From: Carposina sasakii
Lineage: Eukaryota; Arthropoda; Insecta; Lepidoptera; Carposinidae
Assembly: GCA_014607495.2 (NCBI GenBank)
Contig: CP053156.1
Span: 5,456,001-5,520,000 of the forward strand
DNA: 64,000 nucleotides
Reading direction: 5' to 3'
Shown here: positions 30,384-40,514 of the stretch, piece by piece
Numbering within the stretch: the stretch's first letter is position 1
Layout: each line of letters opens with the position of its first letter
The notes under the pieces: generated by a model
Seen by the model: only the letters and a program-made list of their open reading frames with translations
What the model was told of the DNA's origin: nothing
Databases searched by the model: none
Program-made: the position numbers and the translations under genes

Positions 30384-30637
30384 CTAAGTTGGAGCGCGCT
30401 TGCCTAAAAGAAACCGGTTCACTCTCGACTTGAAGACCGCAAGATTATATTCGACGCAAGGTTCATGGGGAGCAGGGATTCAGGCAGGGAGTTCCACAGC
30501 TTGGCCGTTCCCACTATGAATGTAGAAGCAAAACGCTTAGTACGAGTTTTCGACACTTCAACTGTGAACCGGTGTCGCCTTGACGTTTCCCTGGTCGTCC
30601 GGTGGTAGAAGGGTGCTGGGGGAATTAGAACGCACAC
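30384..30637 (-). pseudogene. CR1/Jockey-type LINE, C-terminal end with a frameshift
   Basis: The minus strand reads RRHRFTVEVSKTRTKRFAST, FIVGTAKLWNSLPESLLP, then after a one-base shift near 30440 YNLAVFKSRVNRFLLGKRAP followed by TAG at 30384-30386. The order (R.TK.F..SF...TA.LWN.LP, then FK..VN.FL) is the classic C-terminal tail of a LINE reverse transcriptase lineage common in insects. The polymerase core is absent. Dead, 5'-truncated copy. Confidence 0.75.
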
Positions 30638-31031
30638 TCCCCGAAATGTATACTCTAAGTACCCCGACAGGATTATCCCGGCCCGTCTAAACCGCTATCC
30701 CTTAAGTGCAGTCAAATGTTTCCCCGATTCCCAACCGCCCCACCTCGGTCCAATTGGAACTTTATAAGTATAGCGCCACTGGGATAGCGGATTGTAAAGT
30801 TAGCTGCGATTTAAAACTAAAGTTCTAAAATCTGTGATGTTGTGTTGAAAGTTTTTGTTCTATTGCGTTTGTAGGGGAATCCTACAAGTCGTAGGTAGAT
30901 ATACCTAGATAAAGGAAGGTCGCATGAATTTATAGACGAATAGAAAGAAAGTGGACTGTATAATAATTTAGATAACTAATTGGGCTAATTAACTAGATAC
31001 GGGAAACAATTCTCGGAACTTATGTGGGTCG
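30638..31031. other. No feature seen
   Basis: A GC-richer stretch (30660-30760) may be further LINE sequence on the minus strand but shows no motif. Confidence 0.4.
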
Positions 31032-32018
31032 CTTCTCTGATGCAGGTAGTTTATAACACCACTCACCTTCGTTATCCGGTGCTGGCTACTGCTGCTTCCT
31101 GGGCCCTGGTATGGCCTTCCCAGTTATCGAATTAAGGTTGTGTATCCGTCTTGTGCAGGTATGTCGAGGGTGCACGGCACACGCGAAGTCGCGGTCGCGA
31201 ATATAATGACGCGAACGTAGTGTCGGCCGATCGAATTGCAAGTGCGAGCGGCTGGCGAACGCGGTCAGCACAGCCGAATAGATACGAATGCGGGTAGTAT
31301 CATAATGTTACTACACCGCCAGTCTGCGAGTACCCACATAAGCATCCGAAAAGAAAATAAAGGGGAGCGTACATTCGCCAAACGGTAGATATTACCGAAC
31401 AGCGTTTAAATGTTTTTATTTCTTTCCGTAGTATATGCCTATGTGTTAAATGTATATTATATAACACGCCGTATAGTGCTGTTGTCCCGAAATAGCGTAG
31501 CCAGAACTGCGGGTATGAAAACCTTTATTTTTTTATTTTAACAGCTCTAACAAAATCTAATCTAATTAATTAACAGACAAAGGAGCCAAATATTATATCT
31601 CTATTAACCCATACTATTCATTTTCTATTCAAAATTATATTTATTGGCATCACGCGGTAATATCAATGACTTATTTGAAACACTGGTCCAGCGTTTGACT
31701 AGACTCTAGTTCTCTAGTCACTAGAGAATGGTGAGAACTGGCGTGCTACGAATCCGTAGCCTTACTACGCTTTCGTAGTCGTTATACTACGAACACGCGT
31801 ATACGCACAAAACGTAAGTATCGATTGATATTTTCACGTTCTTGTTTATGTCAGGACCGTAGCAAGCAGAGATCCGTAATCTCCGGGAAAGAGGCGTGAT
31901 TTTATGTATGCTCGACTATTACGACTAGCGACCGCCTGCGAATTCTTAGTGAACCATGTAACGTCACAAAAATAAGCTACAGTCCAAATATCACGTCTCC
32001 AGTTTCAGTAGTTTGCCT
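31032..32018 (+). repeat. Tandem duplication, unit 1 (about 1 kb)
   Basis: Begins CTCTGATGCAGGTAGTTTAT. Contains a CpG-rich core (GAAGTCGCGGTCGCGAATAT, GTGCGAGCGGCTGGCGAACG), a B-family scrap (GCGTAGCCAGAACTGCGGGT, near 31495), an inverted stretch TCTAGTTCTCTAGTCACTAG, and a run of CTACG/CGTAG repeats. It ends with TCACGTCTCCAGTTTCAGTAG. Unit 2 follows at once. A GAAAAGAAAATAAA block near 31348 is present only here. A 61-codon minus-strand frame here is not recognisable. Confidence 0.85.
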
Positions 32019-33103
32019 CTGATGTCTCTGATGCAGGTAGTAACTTATAATATAACACCAGTCACCTTCGTTATCCGGCGCTGGCTACTGCTGCTTCCAG
32101 GGCCCTGGTCTCTGGGTATCGCCTTCCCAGTGGTTGAATTAAGGTTGTGTATCCGTCTTGTGCAGGTAGGTCGAGGGTGCACGGTACACGCGAAGTCGCG
32201 GTCGCGAATATAATGACGCGAACGTAGTGTCGGCCGGTCGAATTGCAAGTGCGAGCGGCTGGCGAACGCGGTCAGCACAGCCGAATAGATACGAATGCGG
32301 GTAGTATCATAATGTTACTACACCGCCAGTCTGCGAGTACCCACATAAGCATCCGGGGGAGCGTACATTCGCCAAACGGTAGATATTACCGAACAGCGTT
32401 TAAATGTTTTTATTTCTTTCCGTAGTATATGCCTATGTGTTAAATGTATATTATATAACACGCCGTATAGTTATTTTAAATACATACATACACACTTTGC
32501 TGTTGTCCCGAAATAGCGTAGCCAGAACTGCGGGTATGAAAACCCTTCGTTATTTTAACAGCTCTAACATAATCTAATCTAATTAATTAGCAGACAAAGG
32601 AGCCAAATATTATATCTCTAATAACCCATACTATTCATTTTCTATTCAAAATTATATTTATTGGCATCACGCGGTAATATCGATGACTTATTAAAAAGAA
32701 AAAAGAAAAATGAAACACTGGTCCAGCGTTTGACTAGACTCTAGTTCTCTAGTCACTAGAGAATGGTGAGAACTGGCGTGCTACGAATCCGTAGCCTTAC
32801 TACGCTTTCGTAGTCGTTATACTACGAACACGCGTATACGCACAAAACGTAAGTATCGATTGATATTTTCATGTTCTTGTTTATGTCAGGACCGTAGCAA
32901 GCGGAGATCCGTAATCTCCGGGAAAGAGGCGTGATTTTATGTATGTATGTATGTTTATGTTTAGCAAAAATCTTATTTTATAACGACTAGCGGCCGCCCA
33001 CGAATTCCCGTTATTAATAATTTCCTTAGTGAACCATATAACGTAACAAAAAGAAGCCACAGTCCAAATATCACGTCTCCAGTTTCAGTAGTTTTGCCTC
33101 AGC
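32019..33103 (+). repeat. Tandem duplication, unit 2
   Basis: Near-identical to unit 1 in order. It differs by small indels: TATAATATAA near 32048, TCTCTGGGTATC near 32110, a TTATTTTAAATACATACATA block at about 32469 and a longer segment near 32940-33020. The conserved order through TTTCAGTAG at both ends fixes the unit boundaries. Frames of 60-77 codons over the core are not recognisable. Confidence 0.85.
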
Positions 33104-33130
33104 GTTGATGAAACAATCAGGAAATCATCA

Positions 33131-33405
33131 GTCAGGACATATTATCCTACCTATTAGGCCTATCTTGTCTTAGCAGCATCCAGCTGAAAAGGGACCCGTT
33201 TGGCGGTTGCACGTACACGGGACTGACGGGCTCCAAATAGGGCACACAGTTCTACTTACTGTTCTTCCTTTCATGTTACTTCTACTTGTCTACTTACTTC
33301 TTTTGATCTGTATTTCTACCCTATTTCTATTGTCTTTTTCTATGTTATTTCTGTCCGTGTATGTGTAATTTTCAAATAAAAATCTATTCTATTCTATTAC
33401 TTTAT
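33131..33405 (+). repeat. Probable retroelement 3' end with (ATTCT)n tail
   Basis: GACCCGTTTGGCGGTTGCAC, GACTGACGGGCTCCAAATAG, a pyrimidine-rich stretch, then AATAAAAATCTATTCTATTC with a pentamer repeat. AATAAA just before a simple-repeat tail suggests a LINE 3' UTR. No coding motif. Confidence 0.4.
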
Positions 33406-33418
33406 ATAATAGAATAAA

Positions 33419-33652
33419 ATTACAGAACACTCGAATAGACTGTATTTTCTTCATAAATGCACATAGACGCACGTAGGATGAAAAAACTACTATTAACAGT
33501 GGAGACTATAAATTTCGCCCGATCAAGTAATTAATTAGATATTATTTAAAAAAATACATTGTTTCCCAGCATTTTTTTGCATAAACTTACTTTATTTTAA
33601 GTATAGAGTACATACCCTTCGTTGAGGGTGGCAACGAAAAATCACCCTGTAT
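33419..33652 (-). mobile_element. F-family MITE, truncated, reversed
   Basis: Shares CATAAATGCACATAGACGC, ACTATAAATTTCGCCCGATC, CATAAACTTACTTTATTTTA and CCTTCGTTGAGGGTGGCAAC. It ends AATCACCCTGTA. The outer half is missing at the left. Confidence 0.7.
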
Positions 33653-33891
33653 TTCTAAATATCATACAGTAGAAACACCTTAACTTCTTTACAATATTAA
33701 CTAACTCTCTCAGTGTAAATCTAACAAAGCCGGCATTACAACTGGCACCGAAATGAGAAAACTTGCCGCGTACATAGCTACGGAGAAACTTGTATAAAGT
33801 AATATCATATTGCAAGTATGTTTGTTTGTTCTTCTTTTGTAACATAACTTGTCACTAGGTTATGTAATGTTATCCTACCTTACATAATATA

Positions 33892-34311
33892 CAGGGTGTA
33901 GGTGACAGCCAAGCAAATACTGAAATTCTGTACAAGTACCATTGTATTGAGTTATACGACAGTGTTATAACTCGTAGGAAATGTATTTTTGATTTGATTA
34001 TCAGTAATCTTTGCTCTCCGCGGCTATTGTATCGGGTGATTCTGTGACTAACTCAATGAGCTTATTGGTTATTGTTGTTTTTTGGATCACTTGTGACTCT
34101 TCATTAGGATTGATCAGTTATTTGAACTTTTGTGAAGGCAACTTTTTTTGAAATTATTTTTTTGGTTAAAATTTATATATTTTAGTCATTATCTAAGGGC
34201 TAATTAAGCGAACTAAACTAGTTTTTTCCTGAAAATTTTCGTTGTTTTCCACCTAAAAATCATGGTCTGAAGTCAAGTCTCAATATTTGCCTAGCTGTCA
34301 CAAACACCCTG
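33892..34311. mobile_element. G-family MITE, full length, TA-flanked
   Basis: Terminal inverted repeats of about 30 bp: CAGGGTGTAGGTGACAGCCA..GCAAATA and TATTTGCC.AGCTGTCACAAACACCCTG (tips shown). TA on both sides (33890-33891, 34312-34313). 420 bp, no frame. The sister at 52467-52933 has the same ends and body. TIR and TA fit the Tc1/mariner group. Confidence 0.85.
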
Positions 34312-34530
34312 TATTGTCATGCACATTATTCCCCGAAAAGGTTAAGCAGAAGTGCAAATTAAACACCCACTTTTCACTAGTTACCCTATTAAGTCCCATG
34401 TGGTAAAGAGGTGAGCCTACCGCCACTTTTTAGGCACATACAACAATCTAGCTACCGGTAACGAATTCAATGTAAAATGTTACCGCGTCATTCCAAATAG
34501 GTATTATAAGGATTTATCTTTACCTTTCAT

Positions 34531-34716
34531 CAGTGGTTCCCAAAGTGGTCCAGGTGGACCCCCAGGGTCCACAGGAGACTCGGTGGGGGTCTACGTTAAT
34601 GTGAAAAAATGGAGGTTCACAATTAATTTGTATATGGTGTAGGCCTGTAGGGGGTCTACCAGAGCCAGTTAACTTTTAAAAGGGGTCTATGAGTAAAAAA
34701 AGTTTGGGAACCTCTG
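34531..34716. mobile_element. hAT-type MITE
   Basis: Starts CAGTGGTTCCCAAAGTGGTC and ends AAGTTTGGGAACCTCTG, inverted CAG.GGTTCCCAAA tips. Same family as 43533-43728. No clear 8-bp target duplication remains. Confidence 0.75.
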
Positions 34717-34741
34717 AGGCATAATATACTAAGTACTATGA

Positions 34742-34945
34742 CGCGGGGCTTTACTAGAATACATCAGCTGCATCTTCTTCCGTGCATGTCAAAATATCGA
34801 CTAAACAACTCAGTTTTCTCAGCATATTTTCAGGCGATGAGCTAACCTTGTCACTGATCTTCTACATCTTCTACATCTAGCCCCGCTATGCTAAACGTGA
34901 CTGTAAGATCTTTGTTGTGATCCTGCCTTTCTGGCTACCTCATAT
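34742..34945 (-). repeat. B-family repeat, full length, reversed
   Basis: CGCGGGGCTTTACTAGAATA, CATCAGCTGCATCTTCTTCC, CAGGCGATGAGCTAACCTTG, AGCCCCGCTATGCTAAACGT and TGCCTTTCTGGCTACCTCAT. Confidence 0.8.
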
Positions 34946-34956
34946 TAGCCGCATTA

Positions 34957-35193
34957 GCCGCGTGGTGCCGGCAGAGTTGAGTTTGTACCACCCCATGCCT
35001 GCCCGTGGGTATCGTCCGAGGCGATTAAGTGTCTCCCGTACTGACAACATAGTCCGAAAATCACACTGCGGTCACCAACCCGCCTGCCCAGCGTGGTGAC
35101 TATGGGCAAACCCCCCACCATGGCATTAGCCTTGTGGCGTGCCCTGGGGGAGGCCCACATCCAGCAGTGGACTGCAATAGAAAGAAGAAGATG
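34957..35193 (+). repeat. RTE-derived SINE, near full length
   Basis: CCGCGTGGTGCCGGCAGAGT, GCCTGCCCGTGGGTATCGTC, AACATAGTCCGAAAATCACA, TGGGGGAGGCCCACATCCAG and ACTGCAATAGAAAGAAGAAG. Here the tail is (AAG)n-like rather than (GAT)n. Confidence 0.85.
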
Positions 35194-35429
35194 CAGTGAT
35201 ATATGTATGAATGATGTAGCAATATTTGAAACAGACATGCAAATAAATGAAATTTAGCCTAGCCAGAATAATCTAGAATATTTGAAATCCCCCGACCGCA
35301 CAAGGCTATTCAAAATTCAAACCGTACCTATCCAATACGACACAACATTAATTCCGATTATAGCCTATGCGTCTATTTAACTAAGCAGTTTCAATGAGGA
35401 GCTGTGCTGATCACTCCACCAAGTACTAA

Positions 35430-35607
35430 TAACTGCGTGGACTACAGAAAAAACAAAATGTCGAAATTATCCGGGATAAAAATATTTTGCCGGGATAAAA
35501 AGAAGCCTATGTGTTATCTGTAAGCTATATTTTTGTGAAGTTTCATCAAAATCCATTCAGTAGTTTTTACGTGAAAGAGCAACAAACATCCCTACATACT
35601 AACATAC
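35430..35607 (+). repeat. D-family repeat, 5' truncated
   Basis: GCGTGGACTACAGAAAAAAC, AAATTATCCGGGATAAAAAT, TTTCATCAAAATCCATTCAG and GTGAAAGAGCAACAAACATC. Confidence 0.8.
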
Positions 35608-35618
35608 ATGGGTATACA

Positions 35619-35782
35619 GGGTTTTTGCTCACAGTCACCGCACGCTGGGCGGGCGGGTTGGTGACCGCAGTGTAATTTTCGGACTATGTTGTCAGCACGG
35701 AAGGCATTGCTGCCTATCTCCCGGAAACTCTGAATCGCCTCGTACGATAACCACGAGCAGATAACTCTACTCTGCCGGCATT
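35619..35782 (-). repeat. RTE-derived SINE fragment
   Basis: Plus-strand text TTTGCTCACAGTCACCGCAC, GGGCGGGTTGGTGACCGCAG and ACTCTACTCTGCCGGCATTA: the 5' two-thirds of the SINE in minus orientation, lacking its LINE-derived 3' end. Confidence 0.75.
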
Positions 35783-35812
35783 ACCTCTATACGAGTACAC
35801 ATCATTACCAGA

Positions 35813-35962
35813 GAGGGGTTTTTGCTCATAGACACCACGCTCTAGGCAGGCGGGTGGTCACCAACCCAGCCTGCTGTATGCTGTCAACACGAGAGGTGCT
35901 GCTATCCAAGAGTCTACCTACCAAACCCTGAATCACTTCTTAAATTACCTATAGGCAGATTA
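35813..35962 (-). repeat. RTE-derived SINE fragment, diverged
   Basis: GAGGGGTTTTTGCTCATAGA, CACCACGCTCTAGGCAGGCG and CAACACGAGAGGTGCTGCTA, a second, more diverged minus copy next to the first. Confidence 0.65.
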
Positions 35963-36188
35963 TAGGTATTAACCTAAGAAACCTAAAAAAAACATGTTGA
36001 AATAACTCCTCTATGTATATACGACTCAATGTCAATTTTGTATTAGAGATAAGCCGTGTCTTTGCTTACTAACAGTTTAAAGCAAGTGTTAACAAAGAGG
36101 CTGTGTGACTAATTGGACTGCTTTTGAATATCTTTGTCTAGGGATAATTTGAACATCGAACTTAAAGGATTTATACGTGGATATTAAC

Positions 36189-36332
36189 GTCGATTCCGGC
36201 AGTCACACTTAAACCTAAACGTAAAATTAGTCCTACCTGTCCTTTTCTCTCTCAGCCATTTATGTTAAGAACGGAGAGAGATAGACCTGACTAAGATTAG
36301 GTTTACGTTTAAGTGTGACAGTCAAAATCGAC
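36189..36332. mobile_element. 144-bp foldback MITE
   Basis: Left GTCGATTCCGGCAGTCACAC, TTAAACCTAAACGTAAA is mirrored on the right by TTTACGTTTAAGTGTGACAG, TCAAAATCGAC. Arms about 58 bp, loop about 25 bp. No clear target duplication. Confidence 0.8.
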
Positions 36333-37475
36333 TCTAACAATAATGGAGTATGCACGCTTGACTAAAATTCAGATTACTGGGATCGTTTCTGCTTTAAAAC
36401 ATTTAAAACGTTCTGTTTTTTTTTTTCAATATAGTGATACATGTTATATTACATTTCTCGTATAATATGCAAGATAATACTAGCAAAGGTGAACTTATGT
36501 TAGTTACATTACTATATTATTAGACATTGTCATGCCCGTGGCTTCGTCTGTGACGTTAAAATATTTATAATAAATTTTATTGAAATAATGGTTTAAAGAT
36601 TATGCCCTCTCTCAGACTCTAGAAGACTATCGACGTGACATTCAGACAGGCAATTTTAGTTATTAGTAATGTTGCTAACGCGAGAGCAAACTGCCTATTT
36701 GTGTGTTAAATCAATAAAAATAAATATGGTACACGTACATAACTGAAATCATGATAATCAATACGTAACTCAAATATTGCTGTCCAATGTGTCAATACTC
36801 TATCTTTCTACTCTAATTTAATAGGATACCATTTCACTAGTGATGGGCGCATAGATCCCTCACCATGCTCATTATCACGGACAAACCGACACAGCGCAAC
36901 CCTAATAATAGCGAAACGCGTTCTAATTTAGAATTTCACAAACTAACATCGTATTCCCGCGCGACCGTTGAATAGTTGAGCTCTTCGGATGATTAATAAC
37001 TAGATATTAATCAAGGCATTATTCTGTTGGATTTCATTCGGCACCGCTAGGGACCACGGTTCTGCCTTTGGTAATTGTAATTTGGGTAGCTTTGTACGCA
37101 TGATATAGGTTGCTATTTGGCTGTATAGGATTGTTGACCTTTAAAGTGCTTAAAATACTTTAAGGTTAAATAAAAAGAACTTGAAAATGCATACTTCGAA
37201 GATTCTTTTAGTACTTTTTAAAAAAAAACTTCGTCAGTTGTAAATATCTATAATGATTATTCAAACCTTTGATTTGAGGTTCATAACTCAAAACTGTTGT
37301 TTATATATTTACACTTACACTTTATACTTTATTGCACCCAAATTAAAAATATACACATAAATTACACATGTACTGGAGAAATGTACAATGGCGTGCTTAT
37401 CTCTTCAAGAGATTTCTTCCAGTAGACGAAAAGAAGTTAAGGAAAAGAACAAAAGTTTATATAATCTTATTTGTT
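36333..37475. other. No feature seen
   Basis: AT-rich. A GC-richer patch at 36840-36990 (ACCGACACAGCGCAACCC, TTCCCGCGCGACCGTTGAA) carries no frame or recognised motif. Confidence 0.45.
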
Positions 37476-37610
37476 TAAGGGCCGATTTTTCCAATGGTCA
37501 GGTAGCCTATCTGAAGGATAAAGTTGATGCTGTCTCTATCTTGATCAACTTTTAAAGAAAGACCACATCAATTAGACTATCTGATTAATTAGATAAACCG
37601 GCACTAAAAA
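37476..37610. mobile_element. Diverged relative of the 16365 foldback MITE
   Basis: AAGGGCCGATTTTTCCAATG, GGATAAAGTTGATGCTGTCT, CTATCTTGATCAACTTTT and a weaker right arm (GACTATCTGATTAATTAG .. ACCGGC). Same internal text as 16365-16510. Confidence 0.6.
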
Positions 37611-37640
37611 GTATAAATTATTTTTCACTTCAAAGGATTT

Positions 37641-37910
37641 TTCATCTATGCTTCTCTGGGAGTGAACAAAAAAACGTATAATACTACAGCTGCTTCTCTT
37701 CCCGGGCACATTGTATAAGTCAGTAGAGGGACAAGAGGTTTTGGTGTTTTGTAGGCGATGGGCTGACCACCTGTCGTTACTACCCGGACTTGTACATCTC
37801 AACTATACCCTCAAAATTGGTCAGTAGTGGCACCATGTGGTTCTATCGGCCCTTGGTGCTCTGCCTACCCCGTAAGGGGTAAAGTCGTGATTATATTTTT
37901 GTATATGTAA
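37641..37910 (+). repeat. C-family SINE-like element, full length
   Basis: TTCATCTATGCTTCTCTGGG, TACTACAGCTGCTTCTCTTC, CGGACTTGTACATCTCAACT, CACCATGTGGTTCTATCGGC and CCCGTAAGGGGTAAAGTCGT. A 76-codon minus frame is incidental. Confidence 0.8.
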
Positions 37911-38580
37911 GGATTTTTCATAAGTTCACTTAGCTAAGAGGATTCTTTTTTAGAACATTTATTAGTACCGTGAATATAAATTGCTTTATAGCCTCACAAA
38001 AACATAAGTAGCTATAAAACCCTTTTTGTTTACCGACAGATTCAGATACCACGTTTCTCATATAACGGGTGCCAAACGCTGTCTCCAGTTTAAAACTCGT
38101 TTTCCCGGATATTGCTCCGTCTTCAAACAACATTGCTGTTTTGACTACTAAAAATAAATTTATATATTTGCATTTCTATAAAGATTATTAGATATACCTT
38201 TCATATTTACATTTTTAGTAAGGATAAAAGCGGTGAACTGCAGTTTGTTTGGATTGAGCGAAAGTATTTTTACTTGCAGGAAATGCATTTTTAATTTGAT
38301 CGTTGATCTTTGCCTGGCTTTCACTTCCACATCATGCTGTCCTACTCGTCCTTATATACATTGTTGGAAACAGAGTGTGAGGCAAGATCTATTCAGTAAT
38401 CTTGGTGATACATGTGCGAATGCGTTTTCATCTCATCAAATTATCTGATTAGAAGCGATGTTCACAGTAAGGAAAATAAAATTGATCGTCTTCTCTGAAT
38501 TATATTATAATTGCGTGCAAATCAGATAATTTTCTGGGATGAAACACTTAAAACGAAATTTTAATTTATTTTTAAAATAA
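37911..38580. other. No feature seen
   Basis: Overlapping short frames (37930-38448) have no recognisable product. Confidence 0.45.
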
Positions 38581-38778
38581 CGTGTAATACTACAGCTGCT
38601 TCTCTTCCCGGGCATACTGTACAAGCCAGTAGAGGGACAAGAGGGTCTTGGTGTTTTGTAGGCGATGGGCTGATCACCTGTCACTACTAACCGAACTTGT
38701 ACATCTCAACTATACCCTAAAAATTGGTCAGAAATGCCACCATGTGGTTCTATCGGCCCTTAGTGGTCTGCCTACTCT
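38581..38778 (+). repeat. C-family SINE-like element, 3' truncated at a chimeric join
   Basis: Normal C text from ACTACAGCTGCTTCTCTTCC to TTAGTGGTCTGCCTAC, then an abrupt switch to RTE LINE tail instead of CCCGTAAGGGATAAAGG. Template switching or an insertion could explain the join. Confidence 0.75.
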
Positions 38779-38938
38779 CGAATCTCCATCCGGCCAGATA
38801 AACGAGGCAGGAAGGCAGAAGGCGGCTGGTACTCGTAGTTACTGGTTGGCGAAAACGGGAGATTGAGCTTTGTGACGTGCTCTGAGGAGGCCTACGTTCA
38901 GCAGTGGACTGCAAGCTGATGATGTTGATGATGATATA
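38779..38938 (+). pseudogene. RTE-like LINE, C-terminal end
   Basis: CATCCGGCCAGATAAACGAG, GGCGAAAACGGGAGATTGAG, GAGGCCTACGTTCAGCAGTG then GACTGCAAGCTGATGATG. It aligns with 21400-21530 (GRPPARW..., then EAYVQQWTA). The frame is broken by indels; the tail is GATGATGTTGATGATGAT. Confidence 0.75.
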
Positions 38939-39656
38939 ATATGTATTTACAAAAAAAAACGAGAATGTTTGGATGTTTGATATTTTTTAATGTAAAAACT
39001 ACAAAACTAAATTCAATTAAACTTAATAGTAAGAAAAATTGAAATAACAAAAGGGCAAAAAATTGCCCATACAACGTGGCAATGCTGCCAGTATTCTGGG
39101 CACCCTCCCGGTAGAAGGCAACTTTGTAAATATATTTCAACTTTGTAAATATATTTACTTTCGTGTAGATTCAATTAGTTTTTAGTTTTATATAATGTAG
39201 TTAGTATTTGTAATAATTAATAATATTTTGTGTATTGTTAACAATAGGGCTATACTTATTTCACCTGACGGAGTTGCAACCATCCGCTAGTTTACAATAA
39301 TCGCATTATGTATTTAGTTTAACAACATAATTAGGTTACCAATAAACAATCAACTAACTTTGATTAGCATACTCGTACCATTTAACATAAACGTCATCTA
39401 ATAAATGACGCATCATCAGTGATAAGCGGCATTTCACCAGGTTATTAGATAATGTTCGCTTAGTTCGCAACTGATCGAATTATCTACTAAAACGTAATTG
39501 CGTACGAGATGATTGTTGAAAACACAATGGCTAATGAATTTCAAATCGGTTGATTCTGATTAATATTTTACTCGAATTTCACTGGTATCTGTTTAAATTT
39601 GACTCAAGAAATGCAATACAATTTTGCAAGAAATGCAATATGATTTCTTTATTATG
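38939..39656. other. No feature seen
   Basis: AT-rich; frames of up to 87 codons are not recognisable. Confidence 0.45.
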
Positions 39657-39915
39657 TTGCGTGGAGCCGGCAGAGCAAATACCCCATGCCTGCCCGTGGA
39701 TATCATACGAGGCGATTAAGGGTTTCCGGGAGGCGGGCAGCAGCGCCTCCCGCGCTGACAACATAGTCCGAAAATCACACTGCGGTCACCAACCCGCCTG
39801 CCCAGCGTGGTGACTATGGGCAAAACCCCCTTGTGGCAGTAGTCTTGTGGCGTGCCCTGGGGGAGGCCTACGTCCAGCAGTGGACTGCAATAGGCTGAAG
39901 AAGAGGAAGAAGAAT
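39657..39915 (+). repeat. RTE-derived SINE, full length
   Basis: GCGTGGAGCCGGCAGAGCAA, CATGCCTGCCCGTGGATATC, CGGGCAGCAGCGCCTCCCGC, GGTCACCAACCCGCCTGCCC, GGGGGAGGCCTACGTCCAGC and ACTGCAATAGGCTGAAGAAG. The best plus-strand copy in the window. Confidence 0.9.
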
Positions 39916-39939
39916 GCCGAACGTGGCCGTAGAATACCT

Positions 39940-39990
39940 AGAAGATTTGTAATTCTGCAGGCTGCCCCGTTATGGGAACACAGCCTACTA
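39940..39990 (-). repeat. B-family fragment, reversed
   Basis: TTGTAATTCTGCAGGCTGCC and CCGTTATGGGAACACAGCCT equal the reversed B 5' end. Short. Confidence 0.5.
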
Positions 39991-40440
39991 CTGGGTACTT
40001 TCATGTTTTTCCTGAATAACTGATGACTGACGGATAAACACACAGAGTAGATAAGATAGCGTTTCCAAATATTCTCACAGAGAAAGAAAAACGGGAACTC
40101 TAAACTTTACGTGGACGATGCCGTGGCGTTCACTCTGTCTACCTCTAAATTAGTATGGGGAGGTAGCAACTTTGCAAAGCTTCGTGCCTTAGCTTAACTT
40201 CAGTCCAAAAGACTGATGGTGTTCTTAGACCTTATTTTATTTTTCTGTATTTATCTTAAGATTAATCTAAAACTCGATGAATACATCACTCAATGACGGT
40301 TCGAAAAGCTCATAACGTTAAGTGTGTACAGTGGGCTAAAGGTCGCAACACATGATGAATCAAAGAATATGTGAAGAAAGGTAAAGTTAAAGTAAAAAAT
40401 ATTTTATAAAATTATTGATAAAGAAATAGGAAAAAATTCT
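39991..40440. other. No feature seen
   Basis: Nothing recognised. Confidence 0.45.
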
Positions 40441-40514
40441 TCACCCGAGTGGGAATCGAACCCACGACCTCTGCATTCCGTGCCAGCGCTCTTACCACTG
40501 AGCTTCCGGTTCAC
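40441..40514 (-). pseudogene. tRNA-like sequence (tRNA pseudogene or SINE head)
   Basis: On the minus strand: A-box region GGAAGCTCAGTGGTAAGAGC with a D-stem GCTC/GAGC; T-arm GTGGG-TTCGATT-CCCAC, a perfect 5-bp stem with B box GGTTCGATTCC; an anticodon arm CTG(G)CA / TGCAG with one bulged base around CGGAA; and an acceptor that pairs ACCGGA with TCGGGT except for one mismatch. The bulged anticodon stem and imperfect acceptor argue against a working tRNA. The strong A and B boxes mean it could still bind TFIIIC. No 3' SINE body is obvious. Confidence 0.55.

Noticed and set aside
31086..32278. Similar minus-strand frames in both tandem units
   Set aside because: Their similarity reflects the DNA duplication. 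There are too few differences to show protein-level constraint, and no domain is recognisable.
40441..40514. Functional tRNA gene
   Set aside because: The anticodon stem needs a bulge and the acceptor stem has a mismatch; annotated as tRNA-like instead.
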